Shown: in pieces, positions 1 to 7,226 of the stretch | Layout of the letters: the number at the start of each line of letters is the position of its first letter | Numbering within the stretch: the stretch's first letter is position 1 | Assembly (NCBI GenBank): GCA_021199395.1 | Contig: JAJQIE010000284.1 | Location: 1-14,149, forward strand | Direction of reading: 5' to 3' | From: Lachnospiraceae bacterium | GTDB lineage: Bacteria; Bacillota; Clostridia; Lachnospirales; Lachnospiraceae | Length of the DNA: 14,149 nt | Position numbers and translations under genes: made by a program | The notes under the pieces: model-generated | What the model was told of the DNA's origin: nothing | Seen by the model: the letters and a program-made list of their open reading frames with translations, nothing else | The model's database searches: none

Positions 1-897
1 GATAATATTCCATTGGCACTGATAGAAAAATTTGCAGAGCTTTGCGCTGCCATGAATCTGGCAGGGACGATGGAGGCGCCCCCGCGCAGGGCGTCACAGT
101 GTGAAACAACGTCGGATGAAGCATCGTTGCCTGAGCTGCCGCTGACTGAATCTGCAGCTTCGGGATCGAGTCCTGCGGGGGCGAGATTTCAGACCCATTT
201 TGCTCTTGGGATCGACATTCGCAGCGGACGGGAGATCGAGAAGCTGCCAGTTGTGCTGGAAGCTTTGACGGACAGGAAGATATCCTATGAGATACTGTTT
301 CTGGAGGCTCGTGACGAGACTTTGCTGAAGCGTTATAAAGAAACCCGCCGCAGCCATCCGCTTGCGAGGGACGGGAGAATTGATGAAGGGATCCTGAGGG
401 AGCGTCAGGCGCTTGCGTTTTTGAAGGGACAGGCGAATTATATACTGGACACCTCGAACCTGCTGACGCGTGAGCTGAGGGCTGCTCTGGATAAAATATT
501 TGTCGATCAGCTGGAATACAGTAATATTTATATTACAATACTTTCGTTTGGATTTAAGTATGGGATACCTGCGGACTCGGATCTGATGTTCGATGTGCGT
601 TTCCTGCCGAATCCATATTATGTGGATGACCTGCGCCATAAGACCGGGCTGGAGCAGGAAGTACAGGATTATGTAATGAATTCGGAGAAAGCGCATGAAT
701 TCCTGGACAGGCTGACGGATATGATCGAATTCCTTCTTCCCAATTATGTGCTGGAGGGAAAAAACCAGCTTGTCATCAGCATCGGCTGCACCGGCGGCAA
801 GCACCGGTCTGTGACGATTGCGGAGCAGCTGTACCGTCACCTGTCCGGGCACACGGAATACGGATTGAAGCTGGAGCACAGGGATATCCGTATCTGA
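1..897 (+). CDS. rapZ: RapZ/YvcJ family nucleotide-binding protein, 5' end truncated by the window
   Basis: The frame is open from base 1 and reads DNIPLALIEKFAELC, an internal RapZ segment, so the true start and the N-terminal Walker A lie upstream of the window. The visible part has the Walker B-like LGIDIRSG, KRYKETRRSHPL, SFGFKYGIP, FDVRFLPNPY and, near the end, GCTGGKHRSV, all hallmarks of the RapZ/YvcJ family. Family knowledge: E. coli RapZ binds glucosamine-6-phosphate and guides RNase E to the GlmZ sRNA, while B. subtilis YvcJ hydrolyses nucleotides and affects competence. The role in clostridia is unclear. An odd feature is a polar, Pro/Ser/Glu-rich stretch of roughly 40 residues (about 64-198) just before the Walker B strand, where I recall relatives having a short loop. 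It is the first visible gene of an operon with whiA and the HPr-like gene. The family call is very secure; the exact function is not. Confidence 0.95.
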   Translation, partial: DNIPLALIEKFAELCAAMNLAGTMEAPPRRASQCETTSDEASLPELPLTESAASGSSPAGARFQTHFALGIDIRSGREIEKLPVVLEALTDRKISYEILFLEARDETLLKRYKETRRSHPLARDGRIDEGILRERQALAFLKGQANYILDTSNLLTRELRAALDKIFVDQLEYSNIYITILSFGFKYGIPADSDLMFDVRFLPNPYYVDDLRHKTGLEQEVQDYVMNSEKAHEFLDRLTDMIEFLLPNYVLEGKNQLVISIGCTGGKHRSVTIAEQLYRHLSGHTEYGLKLEHRDIRI

Positions 898-1003
898 ATC
901 ATGGGAACTGCCGCAAAATTACTTATCTATCCTGCATCGCCGAACGCGGAGCTGATGTTTTGCAGTGCGCAAAGGTGTGCGGGCATTCCTTTGACGATTT
1001 TTG

Positions 1004-1009
1004 AGGAGG
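1004..1009 (+). promoter_or_regulatory. Shine-Dalgarno site that fixes the whiA start
   Basis: A perfect AGGAGG lies 6 nt before the ATG at 1016. It rules out the in-frame TTG at 1001, because the Shine-Dalgarno itself would then be inside the coding sequence. Confidence 0.85.
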
Positions 1010-1015
1010 AGAGAA

Positions 1016-1975
1016 ATGTCATTTTCTTACGAGGTGCGGCAGGAACTCTCAGGACAGATTGCTCCCGCCCGCCACTGCAGGCTTGCAGAGCTTGCCGCGA
1101 TTATTGAAATGATCGGAGAGGTTGTATCGGATAAGAGCGGCTTCAGAATCAAAATTCGGACAGAAAATTTTTTAGCTGCAAGAAAAAGCTTTACATTATT
1201 GCAAAAAACATTTAATATAAATGTTGATGTCTCAGTACATATACATAGAAGTGAGAAAAAGAACGATCGGATTTATACGGTTCTTGTAAAAGAAGCCGAC
1301 GCGGCATATAAGGTTTTATGTGCGCTGAAGATGGTGGACAGATCCGGGCTTTTGACAGAAGAGCGGACTGTGAACCGGCTTCTTGTGCAGCAGTCCTGCT
1401 GTCGGAGAGCCTATATCCGCGGCGCTTTTCTTGGCGCGGGCTCGATCAGTAATCCCGAAAAATCTTACCATTTTGAGATTGCCTGTTCGTCCCTGGAGCG
1501 CGCCGGACAGCTTCAGTCACTGATTCATTCATTCGGCCCCGATGCCAAAATTGTGCAGCGTAAAAGTCATTACATTGTATATATTAAAGAAGGGGCCCAG
1601 ATTGTTGATATGCTGAATATTATGGAAGCCCATGTTTCCCTGATGAACCTGGAGAATATCCGGATCGTCCGGGAGATGAGAAATACGGTAAACCGCAAGG
1701 TGAACTGCGAGGCGGCCAATATCAACAAGACGGTAAATGCGGCGGTAAGACAGGCGGAGGATATTCGCTGTGTCCGGGACAGGATCGGCTTTGAACAGCT
1801 TCCGGACGGTCTTGCGCAGATCGCAGAGCTGCGGCTGGCAAACCCGGACGCCTCCTTAAAGGAGCTGGGGGAGTTGCTGGTACCTCCCATCGGAAAGTCC
1901 GGTGTAAATCACAGATTGAGGAAACTCAGCCAGCTGGCAGAACAGGTAAGGCAAGATAAGGAGGAATTATTATGA
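1016..1975 (+). CDS. whiA: WhiA, DNA-binding protein with homing-endonuclease-like fold
   Basis: A 319-residue protein, the usual WhiA length. It begins MSFSYEVRQEL, the typical WhiA N-terminus, so ATG 1016 is the start. Residues 131-144 (RAYIRGAFLGAGSI) are the degenerate LAGLIDADG motif of the N-terminal domain. Residues 236-250 (NRKVNCEAANINKTV) are the conserved linker, and about 272-312 form the C-terminal helix-turn-helix. Family knowledge: WhiA is a sporulation regulator in Streptomyces; in Firmicutes it binds DNA and affects cell division and chromosome segregation, with no nuclease activity. The gap from rapZ is 118 nt and contains no gene I can support. The stop codon overlaps the start of the next gene (ATGA), implying translational coupling. 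The stretch around 1160-1260 is noticeably more AT-rich than its surroundings but encodes normal WhiA sequence. Confidence 0.96.
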   Translation: MSFSYEVRQELSGQIAPARHCRLAELAAIIEMIGEVVSDKSGFRIKIRTENFLAARKSFTLLQKTFNINVDVSVHIHRSEKKNDRIYTVLVKEADAAYKVLCALKMVDRSGLLTEERTVNRLLVQQSCCRRAYIRGAFLGAGSISNPEKSYHFEIACSSLERAGQLQSLIHSFGPDAKIVQRKSHYIVYIKEGAQIVDMLNIMEAHVSLMNLENIRIVREMRNTVNRKVNCEAANINKTVNAAVRQAEDIRCVRDRIGFEQLPDGLAQIAELRLANPDASLKELGELLVPPIGKSGVNHRLRKLSQLAEQVRQDKEELL

Positions 1976-2229
1976 CAAAAAAGGAAATCACGATTCAGCT
2001 TCCGAGCGGGCTTGAGGCAAGACCGATAGCGATGCTGGTTCAGGTGGCCAGTCAGTATGAGAGTGAAATCCATCTTGAAAGCGATGGCAGGACAGTGAAT
2101 GCCAAGAGCATCATGGGTATGATGACCCTTGGGCTTGATACTGGCGAAAAGGTTTTAGTCACAGCGGATGGCACGGATGAACAGGAAGCGGTTGATAATA
2201 TAGAAGAGTTTTTAAGCAGGGCAAATTAA
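1972..2229 (+). CDS. HPr-like/Crh-type regulator with Glu at position 15
   Basis: An 85-residue HPr-fold protein. The active-site loop reads GLEARP at residues 13-18: Arg17 and Pro18 are kept, but residue 15, the histidine phosphorylated by enzyme I in HPr, is Glu (codon GAG at 2014-2016). The regulatory site is intact, with Ser46 in KSIMG (45-49) at exactly the canonical position for HPr kinase. Family knowledge: B. subtilis Crh has Gln15 and Ser46, cannot carry PTS phosphate, and acts as a CcpA corepressor; its gene follows whiA (yvcL). Both sequence and position therefore favour a Crh-like regulatory protein over ptsH. The start codon overlaps the whiA stop by 4 nt, with AAGGAGG at 1958-1964. 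The HPr fold is certain; the Crh-like role is inference. It may have lost the histidine independently of Bacillus Crh, so I assign no symbol. Confidence 0.92.
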   Translation: MTKKEITIQLPSGLEARPIAMLVQVASQYESEIHLESDGRTVNAKSIMGMMTLGLDTGEKVLVTADGTDEQEAVDNIEEFLSRAN

Positions 2230-2243
2230 ACAGGTGTCGAAGC

Positions 2244-2777
2244 ATGGATATTTGTACGGCTGGCAGCCTGGATAAAAATTTTATTCTGGATTTGTATCAA
2301 AGGGCGTTTCCTGAAAATGTACGAAAACCGTTCTCTCTGATTGAGCGCAAAAGCGCTATGGGAGAAATGGAAATACTGCTGATCCGCGAGGAACGCAGAC
2401 CGATCGGCTTTGCTATTGTGGCATTCTCGGAGAAGCTGGTTCTGCTTGACTATTTTGCGATCAGCGAGAGATGGCGTGGGCAGGGCTATGGTGCGGCCGC
2501 GCTTGAACTGATACGGGAACTGTATAGCAGCTATCCACTTTTTCTTGAAATCGAAAAGCCGGAGCAGAAGGACCTTCCGGACACCCTGCGGCAGCGACGG
2601 AAGTCCTTCTACCTGCGCAATGGAATGCTTGAGACCGGGATAGAAGTGGAGCTGTATGGTGTCTGTATGGAGCTCCTCTCTTCGAAAGCGAATCTTACTT
2701 TTGAGGAGTGTGAGCCGTTGTACCGGTCGCTGTTAGGGCCGAATTACCGGAACGTGATCAGGCTTAGGACCGTTTGA
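2244..2777 (+). CDS. GNAT family N-acetyltransferase
   Basis: A 177-residue protein with the GNAT motif A pattern RGQGYG at residues 78-83, following the strand VLLDYFAIS that leads into the acetyl-CoA pyrophosphate loop. The late FYLRNGM (about 122-128) matches the usual motif B region of GNAT enzymes (FYxxxGF). The last 40 residues extend beyond the minimal GNAT fold. The acceptor substrate cannot be told from sequence. The gene starts 14 nt after the HPr-like gene, behind a moderate Shine-Dalgarno (AGGTG, 2232-2236), so it is probably the last gene of the rapZ-whiA operon. No terminator is visible before the lacI-type gene that follows. B. subtilis also has an acetyltransferase (yvcN) after crh, but that one is an arylamine N-acetyltransferase of a different fold, so the likeness is positional only. 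Confidence 0.85.
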   Translation: MDICTAGSLDKNFILDLYQRAFPENVRKPFSLIERKSAMGEMEILLIREERRPIGFAIVAFSEKLVLLDYFAISERWRGQGYGAAALELIRELYSSYPLFLEIEKPEQKDLPDTLRQRRKSFYLRNGMLETGIEVELYGVCMELLSSKANLTFEECEPLYRSLLGPNYRNVIRLRTV

Positions 2778-2821
2778 TGCAAAAACAGCATTTATATAGG
2801 AAATGACAGAATTTACAGGAC

Positions 2822-2826
2822 AGGAG
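2822..2826 (+). promoter_or_regulatory. Shine-Dalgarno site that fixes the LacI-type regulator start
   Basis: AGGAG lies 6 nt before ATG 2833. The in-frame ATG at 2803 has only a poorly spaced AGG two bases upstream, and it would add ten residues ahead of the canonical LacI N-terminus. Confidence 0.7.
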
Positions 2827-2832
2827 AAAAGC

Positions 2833-3834
2833 ATGGTTTCCTTGAAAGAAATTGCGGCAGCCTGCGGAGTATCTGTGGCGACTGTCAGTAAGGCGTTGAG
2901 CGATCACCACGATATTGGTGAAAAGACAAAACAGAGGGGCCGAGAAACCGCGGATCAGATGGGGTATCTTCCCAATATGTCGGCCCGTTATCTCAAGACC
3001 AACCGGAGATATAATATTGGCGTTTTGTTTGAGGATGCGGCGCAAAGCGGCCTTACGCATGATTTTTTCTCCGGTGTACTGCAGAGCCTGAAGATTACTG
3101 CGGAGTCGAGAGGATATGATATCACGTTTTTGAATACTACTTCCCCGGATATGTCCTATGTGGAACGGGCAAGATACCGGGGGTTTGACGGAGTGGCGAT
3201 CGTCTCTTTTGACTACACAAATCCCAAGGTTCTTGAATTGCTGCAGAGCAATGTAAAGGCGGTCACTGTTGACTACATAGCAGATAATCGTACCGCAGTT
3301 GTCTCGGATAATACGGACGGCATGAATCGGCTGATGGATTACATTTTGAGCCGTGGACACAGAAGGATCGCCTATATCCATGGCGATGAGGGGCGGGTGA
3401 CCAGACAGCGGCTTGCCGCTTACTATCGCAGCATGGAGAATCATGGCGAAAAGGTTCCGGAAGAATATGTTCAGTCCGGTCTATATCGCGATCATCAGAT
3501 CGCTTACGAAAAGACAGAAGCGCTCCTTTCTCTGAAGGAAGCGCCGACCTGCATTCTTTACCCGGATGACGTAGCCTGTTTTGGCGGGATGAATGCAATC
3601 CGTGCAAGAGGCCTCAGAATTCCGGAGGACATTTCGGTGGCCGGATATGACGGTATTCACGTGCTTCAGTATCATGAGCCGAGACTGACGACGATCTGCC
3701 AGGATGTAGAGGCTCTGGGGAGGCTTGCGGCAGAGAGCCTGATCGGAGAAATTGAGCAGCCAATGACCGCTGCGCCTGAGATTCATGTTGTTCAGGGCAG
3801 GCTGCTGGAAGGACAGACCGTTAAAAGGATATAA
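2833..3834 (+). CDS. LacI/GalR family transcriptional regulator
   Basis: A 333-residue protein. The N-terminus (VSLKEIAAACGVSVATVSKAL, residues 2-22) is a textbook LacI helix-turn-helix. It is followed by the hinge region NMSARYLK (48-55) and then NIGVLFED, where the periplasmic-binding-protein-like sensor domain begins. Late motifs such as GYDGI and LTTICQD are typical of the sensor C-lobe. Family knowledge: these are sugar-responsive repressors, occasionally activators, that bind palindromic operators. It is co-directional with the downstream beta-mannosidase, so regulation of beta-mannoside use is the natural inference. However, I found no convincing operator palindrome near either gene, and a terminator plus a repeat array separate them. 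The short gap to the GNAT gene (55 nt) has no clear promoter, so read-through from the upstream operon is possible. Confidence 0.92.
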   Translation: MVSLKEIAAACGVSVATVSKALSDHHDIGEKTKQRGRETADQMGYLPNMSARYLKTNRRYNIGVLFEDAAQSGLTHDFFSGVLQSLKITAESRGYDITFLNTTSPDMSYVERARYRGFDGVAIVSFDYTNPKVLELLQSNVKAVTVDYIADNRTAVVSDNTDGMNRLMDYILSRGHRRIAYIHGDEGRVTRQRLAAYYRSMENHGEKVPEEYVQSGLYRDHQIAYEKTEALLSLKEAPTCILYPDDVACFGGMNAIRARGLRIPEDISVAGYDGIHVLQYHEPRLTTICQDVEALGRLAAESLIGEIEQPMTAAPEIHVVQGRLLEGQTVKRI

Positions 3835-3857
3835 AGCTTAATGCATTTTGATGCGTC

Positions 3858-3897
3858 AAAAAGACCCGTATGCGAAATTTGTATATCGGTCTTTTTT
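3858..3897 (+). terminator. Intrinsic terminator after the LacI-type regulator
   Basis: AAAAAGACC (3858-3866) pairs with GGTCTTTTT (3888-3896). After one C/C mismatch, the inner arms 3868-3873 and 3881-3886 also pair, with two G-U pairs, around a 7-nt loop. The T-run sits within the 3' arm and ends at 3897. The A-run on the 5' side makes it potentially bidirectional. Confidence 0.85.
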
Positions 3898-3901
3898 ATG
3901 C

Positions 3902-4176
3902 GCAGGGGCAGGCAGGGAGGTTTTGCGCCTTACGGCGAACCTGCCCCGCGCGGCGAGCATGAGGCAAAACCACCTCCTGCTCGATTAACAGGAGAGCAGG
4001 GGCAGGCAGGGAGGTTTTGCGCCTTACGGCGCACCTGCCCCGCGCGGCGAGCATGAGGCAAAACCACCTCCTGCTCGATTAACAGGAGAGCAGGGGCAGG
4101 CAGGGAGGTTTTGCGCCTTACGGCGCACCTGCCCCGCGCGGCGAGCATGAGGCAAAACCACCTCCTGCTCGATTAA
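3902..4176. repeat. 94-bp tandem repeat, almost three copies, with internal inverted repeats
   Basis: Copies run 3902-3995, 3996-4089 and 4090-4176, the last about 7 nt short. Copies 2 and 3 look identical over their shared length; copy 1 differs at one inner base (GGCGA in place of GGCGC, near 3938). Each unit holds several inverted repeats. In copy 2 these are GAGCAGG 3994-4000 with CCTGCTC 4070-4076; GGTTTTGC 4013-4020 with GCAAAACC 4058-4065; GGGGCAGG 3999-4006 with CCTGCCCC 4034-4041; and a GCGCC-TTAC-GGCGC hairpin at 4019-4032. Some pairings exclude each other, so two alternative folds exist. Open frames through the array are not genes, since 94 is not a multiple of 3 and the frame shifts at every copy. 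The array fills the gap between the terminator and the mannosidase start. It is probably an interspersed, palindromic (REP/MITE-like) extragenic element that has amplified locally. Confidence 0.93.
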
Positions 4177-4227
4177 GGCGTGTCAGGTGGAAGAATATGT
4201 GGTAAAAAAGGCGTAGCTTCATCGCCT

Positions 4228-4233
4228 GGGAGG
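4228..4233 (+). promoter_or_regulatory. Shine-Dalgarno site that fixes the beta-mannosidase start
   Basis: GGGAGG lies 6 nt before ATG 4240. The frame extends upstream to a GTG at 4180, just outside the repeat array, but those 20 codons look unlike GH2 sequence and lack a ribosome binding site. No good promoter is visible in 4177-4227. Confidence 0.7.
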
Positions 4234-4239
4234 GCTTTT

Positions 4240-6810
4240 ATGTATCGACAGGAGATTGCGGAAAACTGGAAAATGAGAAGCGTCAGGGAAAAAGATTTTC
4301 TTCCTGCTGTGGTTCCTGGAACGGTATACACGGATCTGTTACGGGAAGGCAGAATGAAGGATCCGTTCTGGAAGGATCAGGAGGAGGAAGCGCTTCTCCT
4401 TATGGATGAGGATTATGAGTATGTGACCCGGTTTGGCTGCCCGGACGAGCTGCTTGCGCATTCGCGTGTGCTGCTGCATTTTGACGGAGTGGATACGATC
4501 GCGGATGTATTTCTAAATGATACGCTGATCGGTTCTCCCTGCAATATGCATCGCGTATGGGAGTATGAAGTAAAGGATCTGCTGAGACCGGAGGACAATG
4601 AATTGCGCGTTCTTTTTCATTCTCCGACACAATACATTAAGGAAGCTTACAGGAAGAGGCCGACCAGAGGTACGGAGGACGCAATGGAGGGCTTTGTGCA
4701 TATCCGCAAGGCGCATTGTATGTTTGGCTGGGACTGGGGTGCGCATCTGCCGGATGCGGGACTGTTTCGCCCGGTATCACTGATTGGCATTGAAGACGCG
4801 AGGATTGACAGCGTGTATGTCACACAGAAACACGCGGATGGAAAGGTAATGCTTCATCTGGATGTCGTGGTGGAGCGAACCGCGGATTTGCGGCGCGCAC
4901 AGGCCGGGCAGCTGACCGCATCCCGCGACCGGTACGCGGTATGTCAGGATGGGCAAACCGTCATTTTGCGCCGGAATGCCACGGATATCGGCTATCGGGT
5001 TACGATAACCGATCCGGAGGGCGTATCCTTTTTTGTGGGGGAAAGCCCGGAAACAATTGAAATTGAAGCGCCCAGGCTCTGGTGGCCGAATGGATATGGA
5101 AAACAGGAGCTGTATACGATATCGGTAGAGCTATACAAAAAAAATGTGGAAACCGCCGAAACTGCGGACAGCTCGGAAAATACAGGCGCTGTGCTGGATA
5201 CGTGGACCCGCCGCATTGGCCTTCGCACCATGACGATGCACAGGGAGAAGGATCAGTGGGGCGAGTCCTTTGCGTGCCAGGTGAATGGCGTGGATATTTT
5301 TGCGATGGGGGCGGATTATATCCCGGAGGATCATCTGCTTGGGCGCGTGACGCCGCAGACTACCCGTACCCTTCTTGAAAAAGCAAAATGGGCGAATTTT
5401 AATTCTGTCCGTGTATGGGGCGGCGGGTATTATCCGGAGGACTGGTTCTATGACGCCTGTGATGAGCTTGGACTTGTCGTCTGGCAGGATTTCATGTTTG
5501 CCTGCGCGGTATATGATCTGACGCCGGAATTCGAGGCAAATATCCGTGCCGAGCTTGCGGATAACATCAGGCGTCTGCGTCATCACGCGAGCCTTGGCCT
5601 CTGGTGTGGGAACAACGAGATGGAATCCTTTGTCGCTGAGCGAAATGAGTGGGTGACAAAGCCGCAGGAAGTGCGGGATTATCTGTTTATGTATGAACGG
5701 GTGATTCCGGAGGAGCTGGCAAAATATGACACTCAGACCTTTTACTGGCCGTCCAGTCCGTCGTCGGGAGGCTGTTTTGACGACCCGCAGGATCCGAACC
5801 GGGGAGATGTACATTTCTGGCAGGTCTGGCACGGAAATAAGCCTTTTACAGAGTATCGAAACTATTACTTCCGCTATCTGTCCGAGTTTGGCTTCCAGTC
5901 GTTCCCGACGATGAAGACAATCGAGCAGATCAGTGACGATCCGGAGGATTACAACATCTTCTCCTATATTATGGAGCGGCACCAGCGAAACGGCAGCGCA
6001 AACGGCAAAATTATGAACTATATGCAGCAGACCTACCGGTATCCGTCTGAGTTCCGGACCGTGCTTTACGCGTCACAGCTTCTGCAGGCGGATGGCATCC
6101 GTTATGGCGTGGAGCATTTCCGGCGCAACAGAGGGCGCTGTATGGGGGCTGTTTACTGGCAGCTCAATGACTGCTGGCCGGTCGCTTCCTGGTCTTCGAT
6201 TGACTACTGTGGCCGCTTAAAGGCTCTGCATTACTACGCAAAGCGGTTTTTTGCGCCTCTGATGCTTTCCTGCGAGGAGCAGGGACTTGTGACCTCCGGA
6301 AAAGAACTGGTTCGGGAACACTTTGTATTCGAAAAGTCTATCCGTCTCAATGTTGCGAATGAGACGATGAAGGACGCCTGCGTCACGGTTCGCTGGGCGC
6401 TGCGCGATACTTGCGCGAGGGTTCTTAAAAGCGGGGAGGAGGAGCTGTGCGTTCCTGCGCTTTCCAGTCTGTGGATGGACAAAATCGAGTTTCCGGATGC
6501 GGATATTTACCGCGAGTATATCAGCTATGAGATGGAAAAGGACGGTGAGATCATCTCGGAGGGAACGGTAAACTTCTCTTATCCGAAATATTTCCGCTAT
6601 GAGGATCCAAAGCTTAGCTGCCGGGTGATCGGGAACGAGATAGAGGTGACGGCCGGAGCATACGCGAAGAGTGTTGAGATCCTGAATGAAAATGAGGATC
6701 TGGTGCTTTCGGACAACTATTTTGATATGAATGGCGGCACAAAGCGCATAAGGATTGAGAGCGGAGACGCGTCAAAGCTCCGGCTGCGCAGCGTATATGA
6801 TATTCGCTGA
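4240..6810 (+). CDS. GH2 family beta-mannosidase, intracellular
   Basis: An 856-residue protein with no signal peptide. The N-terminal sugar-binding domain has VVPGTVYTDLLREG (about 24-37) followed by DPF, a beta-mannosidase signature. FGWDWG (162-167) and WWPNGYG (281-287) are also characteristic of this GH2 branch. In the TIM barrel, WCGNNE gives the acid/base Glu460, and SEFGFQS gives the nucleophile Glu549. The reaction is removal of terminal non-reducing beta-D-mannose from manno-oligosaccharides or N-glycan cores, with retention of configuration. Substrates would have to be imported, and no sugar transporter is in the window. The likely partner is the LacI-type regulator upstream. Two polar stretches, about 4870-4980 and 5137-5200, look like loop insertions in the N-terminal half. 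Exo-beta-mannosidase is much more likely than beta-galactosidase or beta-glucuronidase given the FGWDWG and PGTVYTDLL motifs. Confidence 0.93.
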   Translation: MYRQEIAENWKMRSVREKDFLPAVVPGTVYTDLLREGRMKDPFWKDQEEEALLLMDEDYEYVTRFGCPDELLAHSRVLLHFDGVDTIADVFLNDTLIGSPCNMHRVWEYEVKDLLRPEDNELRVLFHSPTQYIKEAYRKRPTRGTEDAMEGFVHIRKAHCMFGWDWGAHLPDAGLFRPVSLIGIEDARIDSVYVTQKHADGKVMLHLDVVVERTADLRRAQAGQLTASRDRYAVCQDGQTVILRRNATDIGYRVTITDPEGVSFFVGESPETIEIEAPRLWWPNGYGKQELYTISVELYKKNVETAETADSSENTGAVLDTWTRRIGLRTMTMHREKDQWGESFACQVNGVDIFAMGADYIPEDHLLGRVTPQTTRTLLEKAKWANFNSVRVWGGGYYPEDWFYDACDELGLVVWQDFMFACAVYDLTPEFEANIRAELADNIRRLRHHASLGLWCGNNEMESFVAERNEWVTKPQEVRDYLFMYERVIPEELAKYDTQTFYWPSSPSSGGCFDDPQDPNRGDVHFWQVWHGNKPFTEYRNYYFRYLSEFGFQSFPTMKTIEQISDDPEDYNIFSYIMERHQRNGSANGKIMNYMQQTYRYPSEFRTVLYASQLLQADGIRYGVEHFRRNRGRCMGAVYWQLNDCWPVASWSSIDYCGRLKALHYYAKRFFAPLMLSCEEQGLVTSGKELVREHFVFEKSIRLNVANETMKDACVTVRWALRDTCARVLKSGEEELCVPALSSLWMDKIEFPDADIYREYISYEMEKDGEIISEGTVNFSYPKYFRYEDPKLSCRVIGNEIEVTAGAYAKSVEILNENEDLVLSDNYFDMNGGTKRIRIESGDASKLRLRSVYDIR

Positions 6811-6826
6811 CCATGTACAGGGTCTG

Positions 6827-7093
6827 TCATTTTCCGGTCTTTGTCTCCTTTTTGGAAGCCTCTTTCTCGTCGGGGGCTTCCCTGCTGTCGTCCTTATCAG
6901 AATGTCCCAGTACGCGGGCAGCGAGCATCATGGCATAGACCAGCACCGAGACAAGTACGGTACATACAATGGAAGCCATCAGCATATTCTGTGTCGCAGA
7001 GCTTCCGACCAATGCCAGAATCAGCGTAACGACATACATGCCAATGAGAAGGACAGCGCCGATGAGCGCTGCGATACGTTTCAGTTTTTGCAT
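6827..7093 (-). CDS. Small protein with two predicted membrane helices
   Basis: An 88-residue protein on the minus strand, starting at the ATG complementary to 7091-7093 behind a good Shine-Dalgarno (AAAGGAG, complement of 7101-7107, 7 nt spacing). A short basic start (MQKLKR) is followed by two hydrophobic segments, roughly residues 7-29 and 36-60, and a strongly charged tail of about 25 residues rich in Lys, Glu and Asp. This suggests two helices with both ends on one side, probably cytoplasmic by the positive-inside rule. I do not recognise a family. It is convergent with the beta-mannosidase (16-nt gap, no obvious terminator) and divergent from the M20 peptidase. The good ribosome site and clean membrane topology support a real gene; no function can be assigned. 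Confidence 0.75.
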   Translation of the reverse strand: MQKLKRIAALIGAVLLIGMYVVTLILALVGSSATQNMLMASIVCTVLVSVLVYAMMLAARVLGHSDKDDSREAPDEKEASKKETKTGK

Positions 7094-7226
7094 AGAAAGA
7101 CTCCTTTGTGTTTATCTGATTGTATTTCTGCCTGTTACCGGTAAAACGATTTACGTCGTTTACTATAACAGATTTTGATATAAAAAAAAAGAGCGGAATA
7201 AAAAAGTACAGGATGGAAAGGAACGG
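7094..7226. promoter_or_regulatory. Divergent intergenic region with palindromes
   Basis: This 133-bp gap must hold promoters for both the minus-strand membrane protein and the plus-strand peptidase. It contains a perfect 10-bp palindrome TTACCGGTAA (7135-7144) and, right beside it, AAACGA-N6-TCGTTT (7144-7161), then an AT-rich stretch with an A-run. Possible -10 boxes are TATAAA (7179-7184, plus) and TATAGT (complement of 7162-7167, minus), but neither has a good -35. The palindromes could be an operator; this is inference. Confidence 0.35.

Noticed and set aside
901..1107. Small 68-residue gene between rapZ and whiA
   Set aside because: It overlaps the start of whiA by 92 nt in another frame, lacks a good ribosome binding site and shows no recognisable protein features.
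1972..2229. Calling the HPr-like gene ptsH
   Set aside because: The phospho-accepting His15 is Glu, and the position after whiA fits a Crh-type regulator instead.
3841..4148. Open frames on both strands through the repeat region
   Set aside because: The 94-bp period shifts the frame in every copy, the sequence is dominated by inverted repeats and there is no ribosome site. The open frames are chance products of GC-rich repeats.
3902..4176. CRISPR array
   Set aside because: Copies are directly joined and nearly identical over the whole 94 bp. There are no unique spacers of 30-40 bp and no cas genes.
131..5982. Long minus-strand open frames opposite rapZ, the LacI-type gene and the mannosidase
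   Set aside because: They mirror strongly recognisable plus-strand genes, have no coherent domains and no ribosome sites. They are shadow frames.
6854..6881. GGAAGCC/GGCTTCC hairpin as a terminator for the mannosidase or the small membrane gene
   Set aside because: It lies inside the coding sequence of the small protein's charged tail and has no T-run on either strand.
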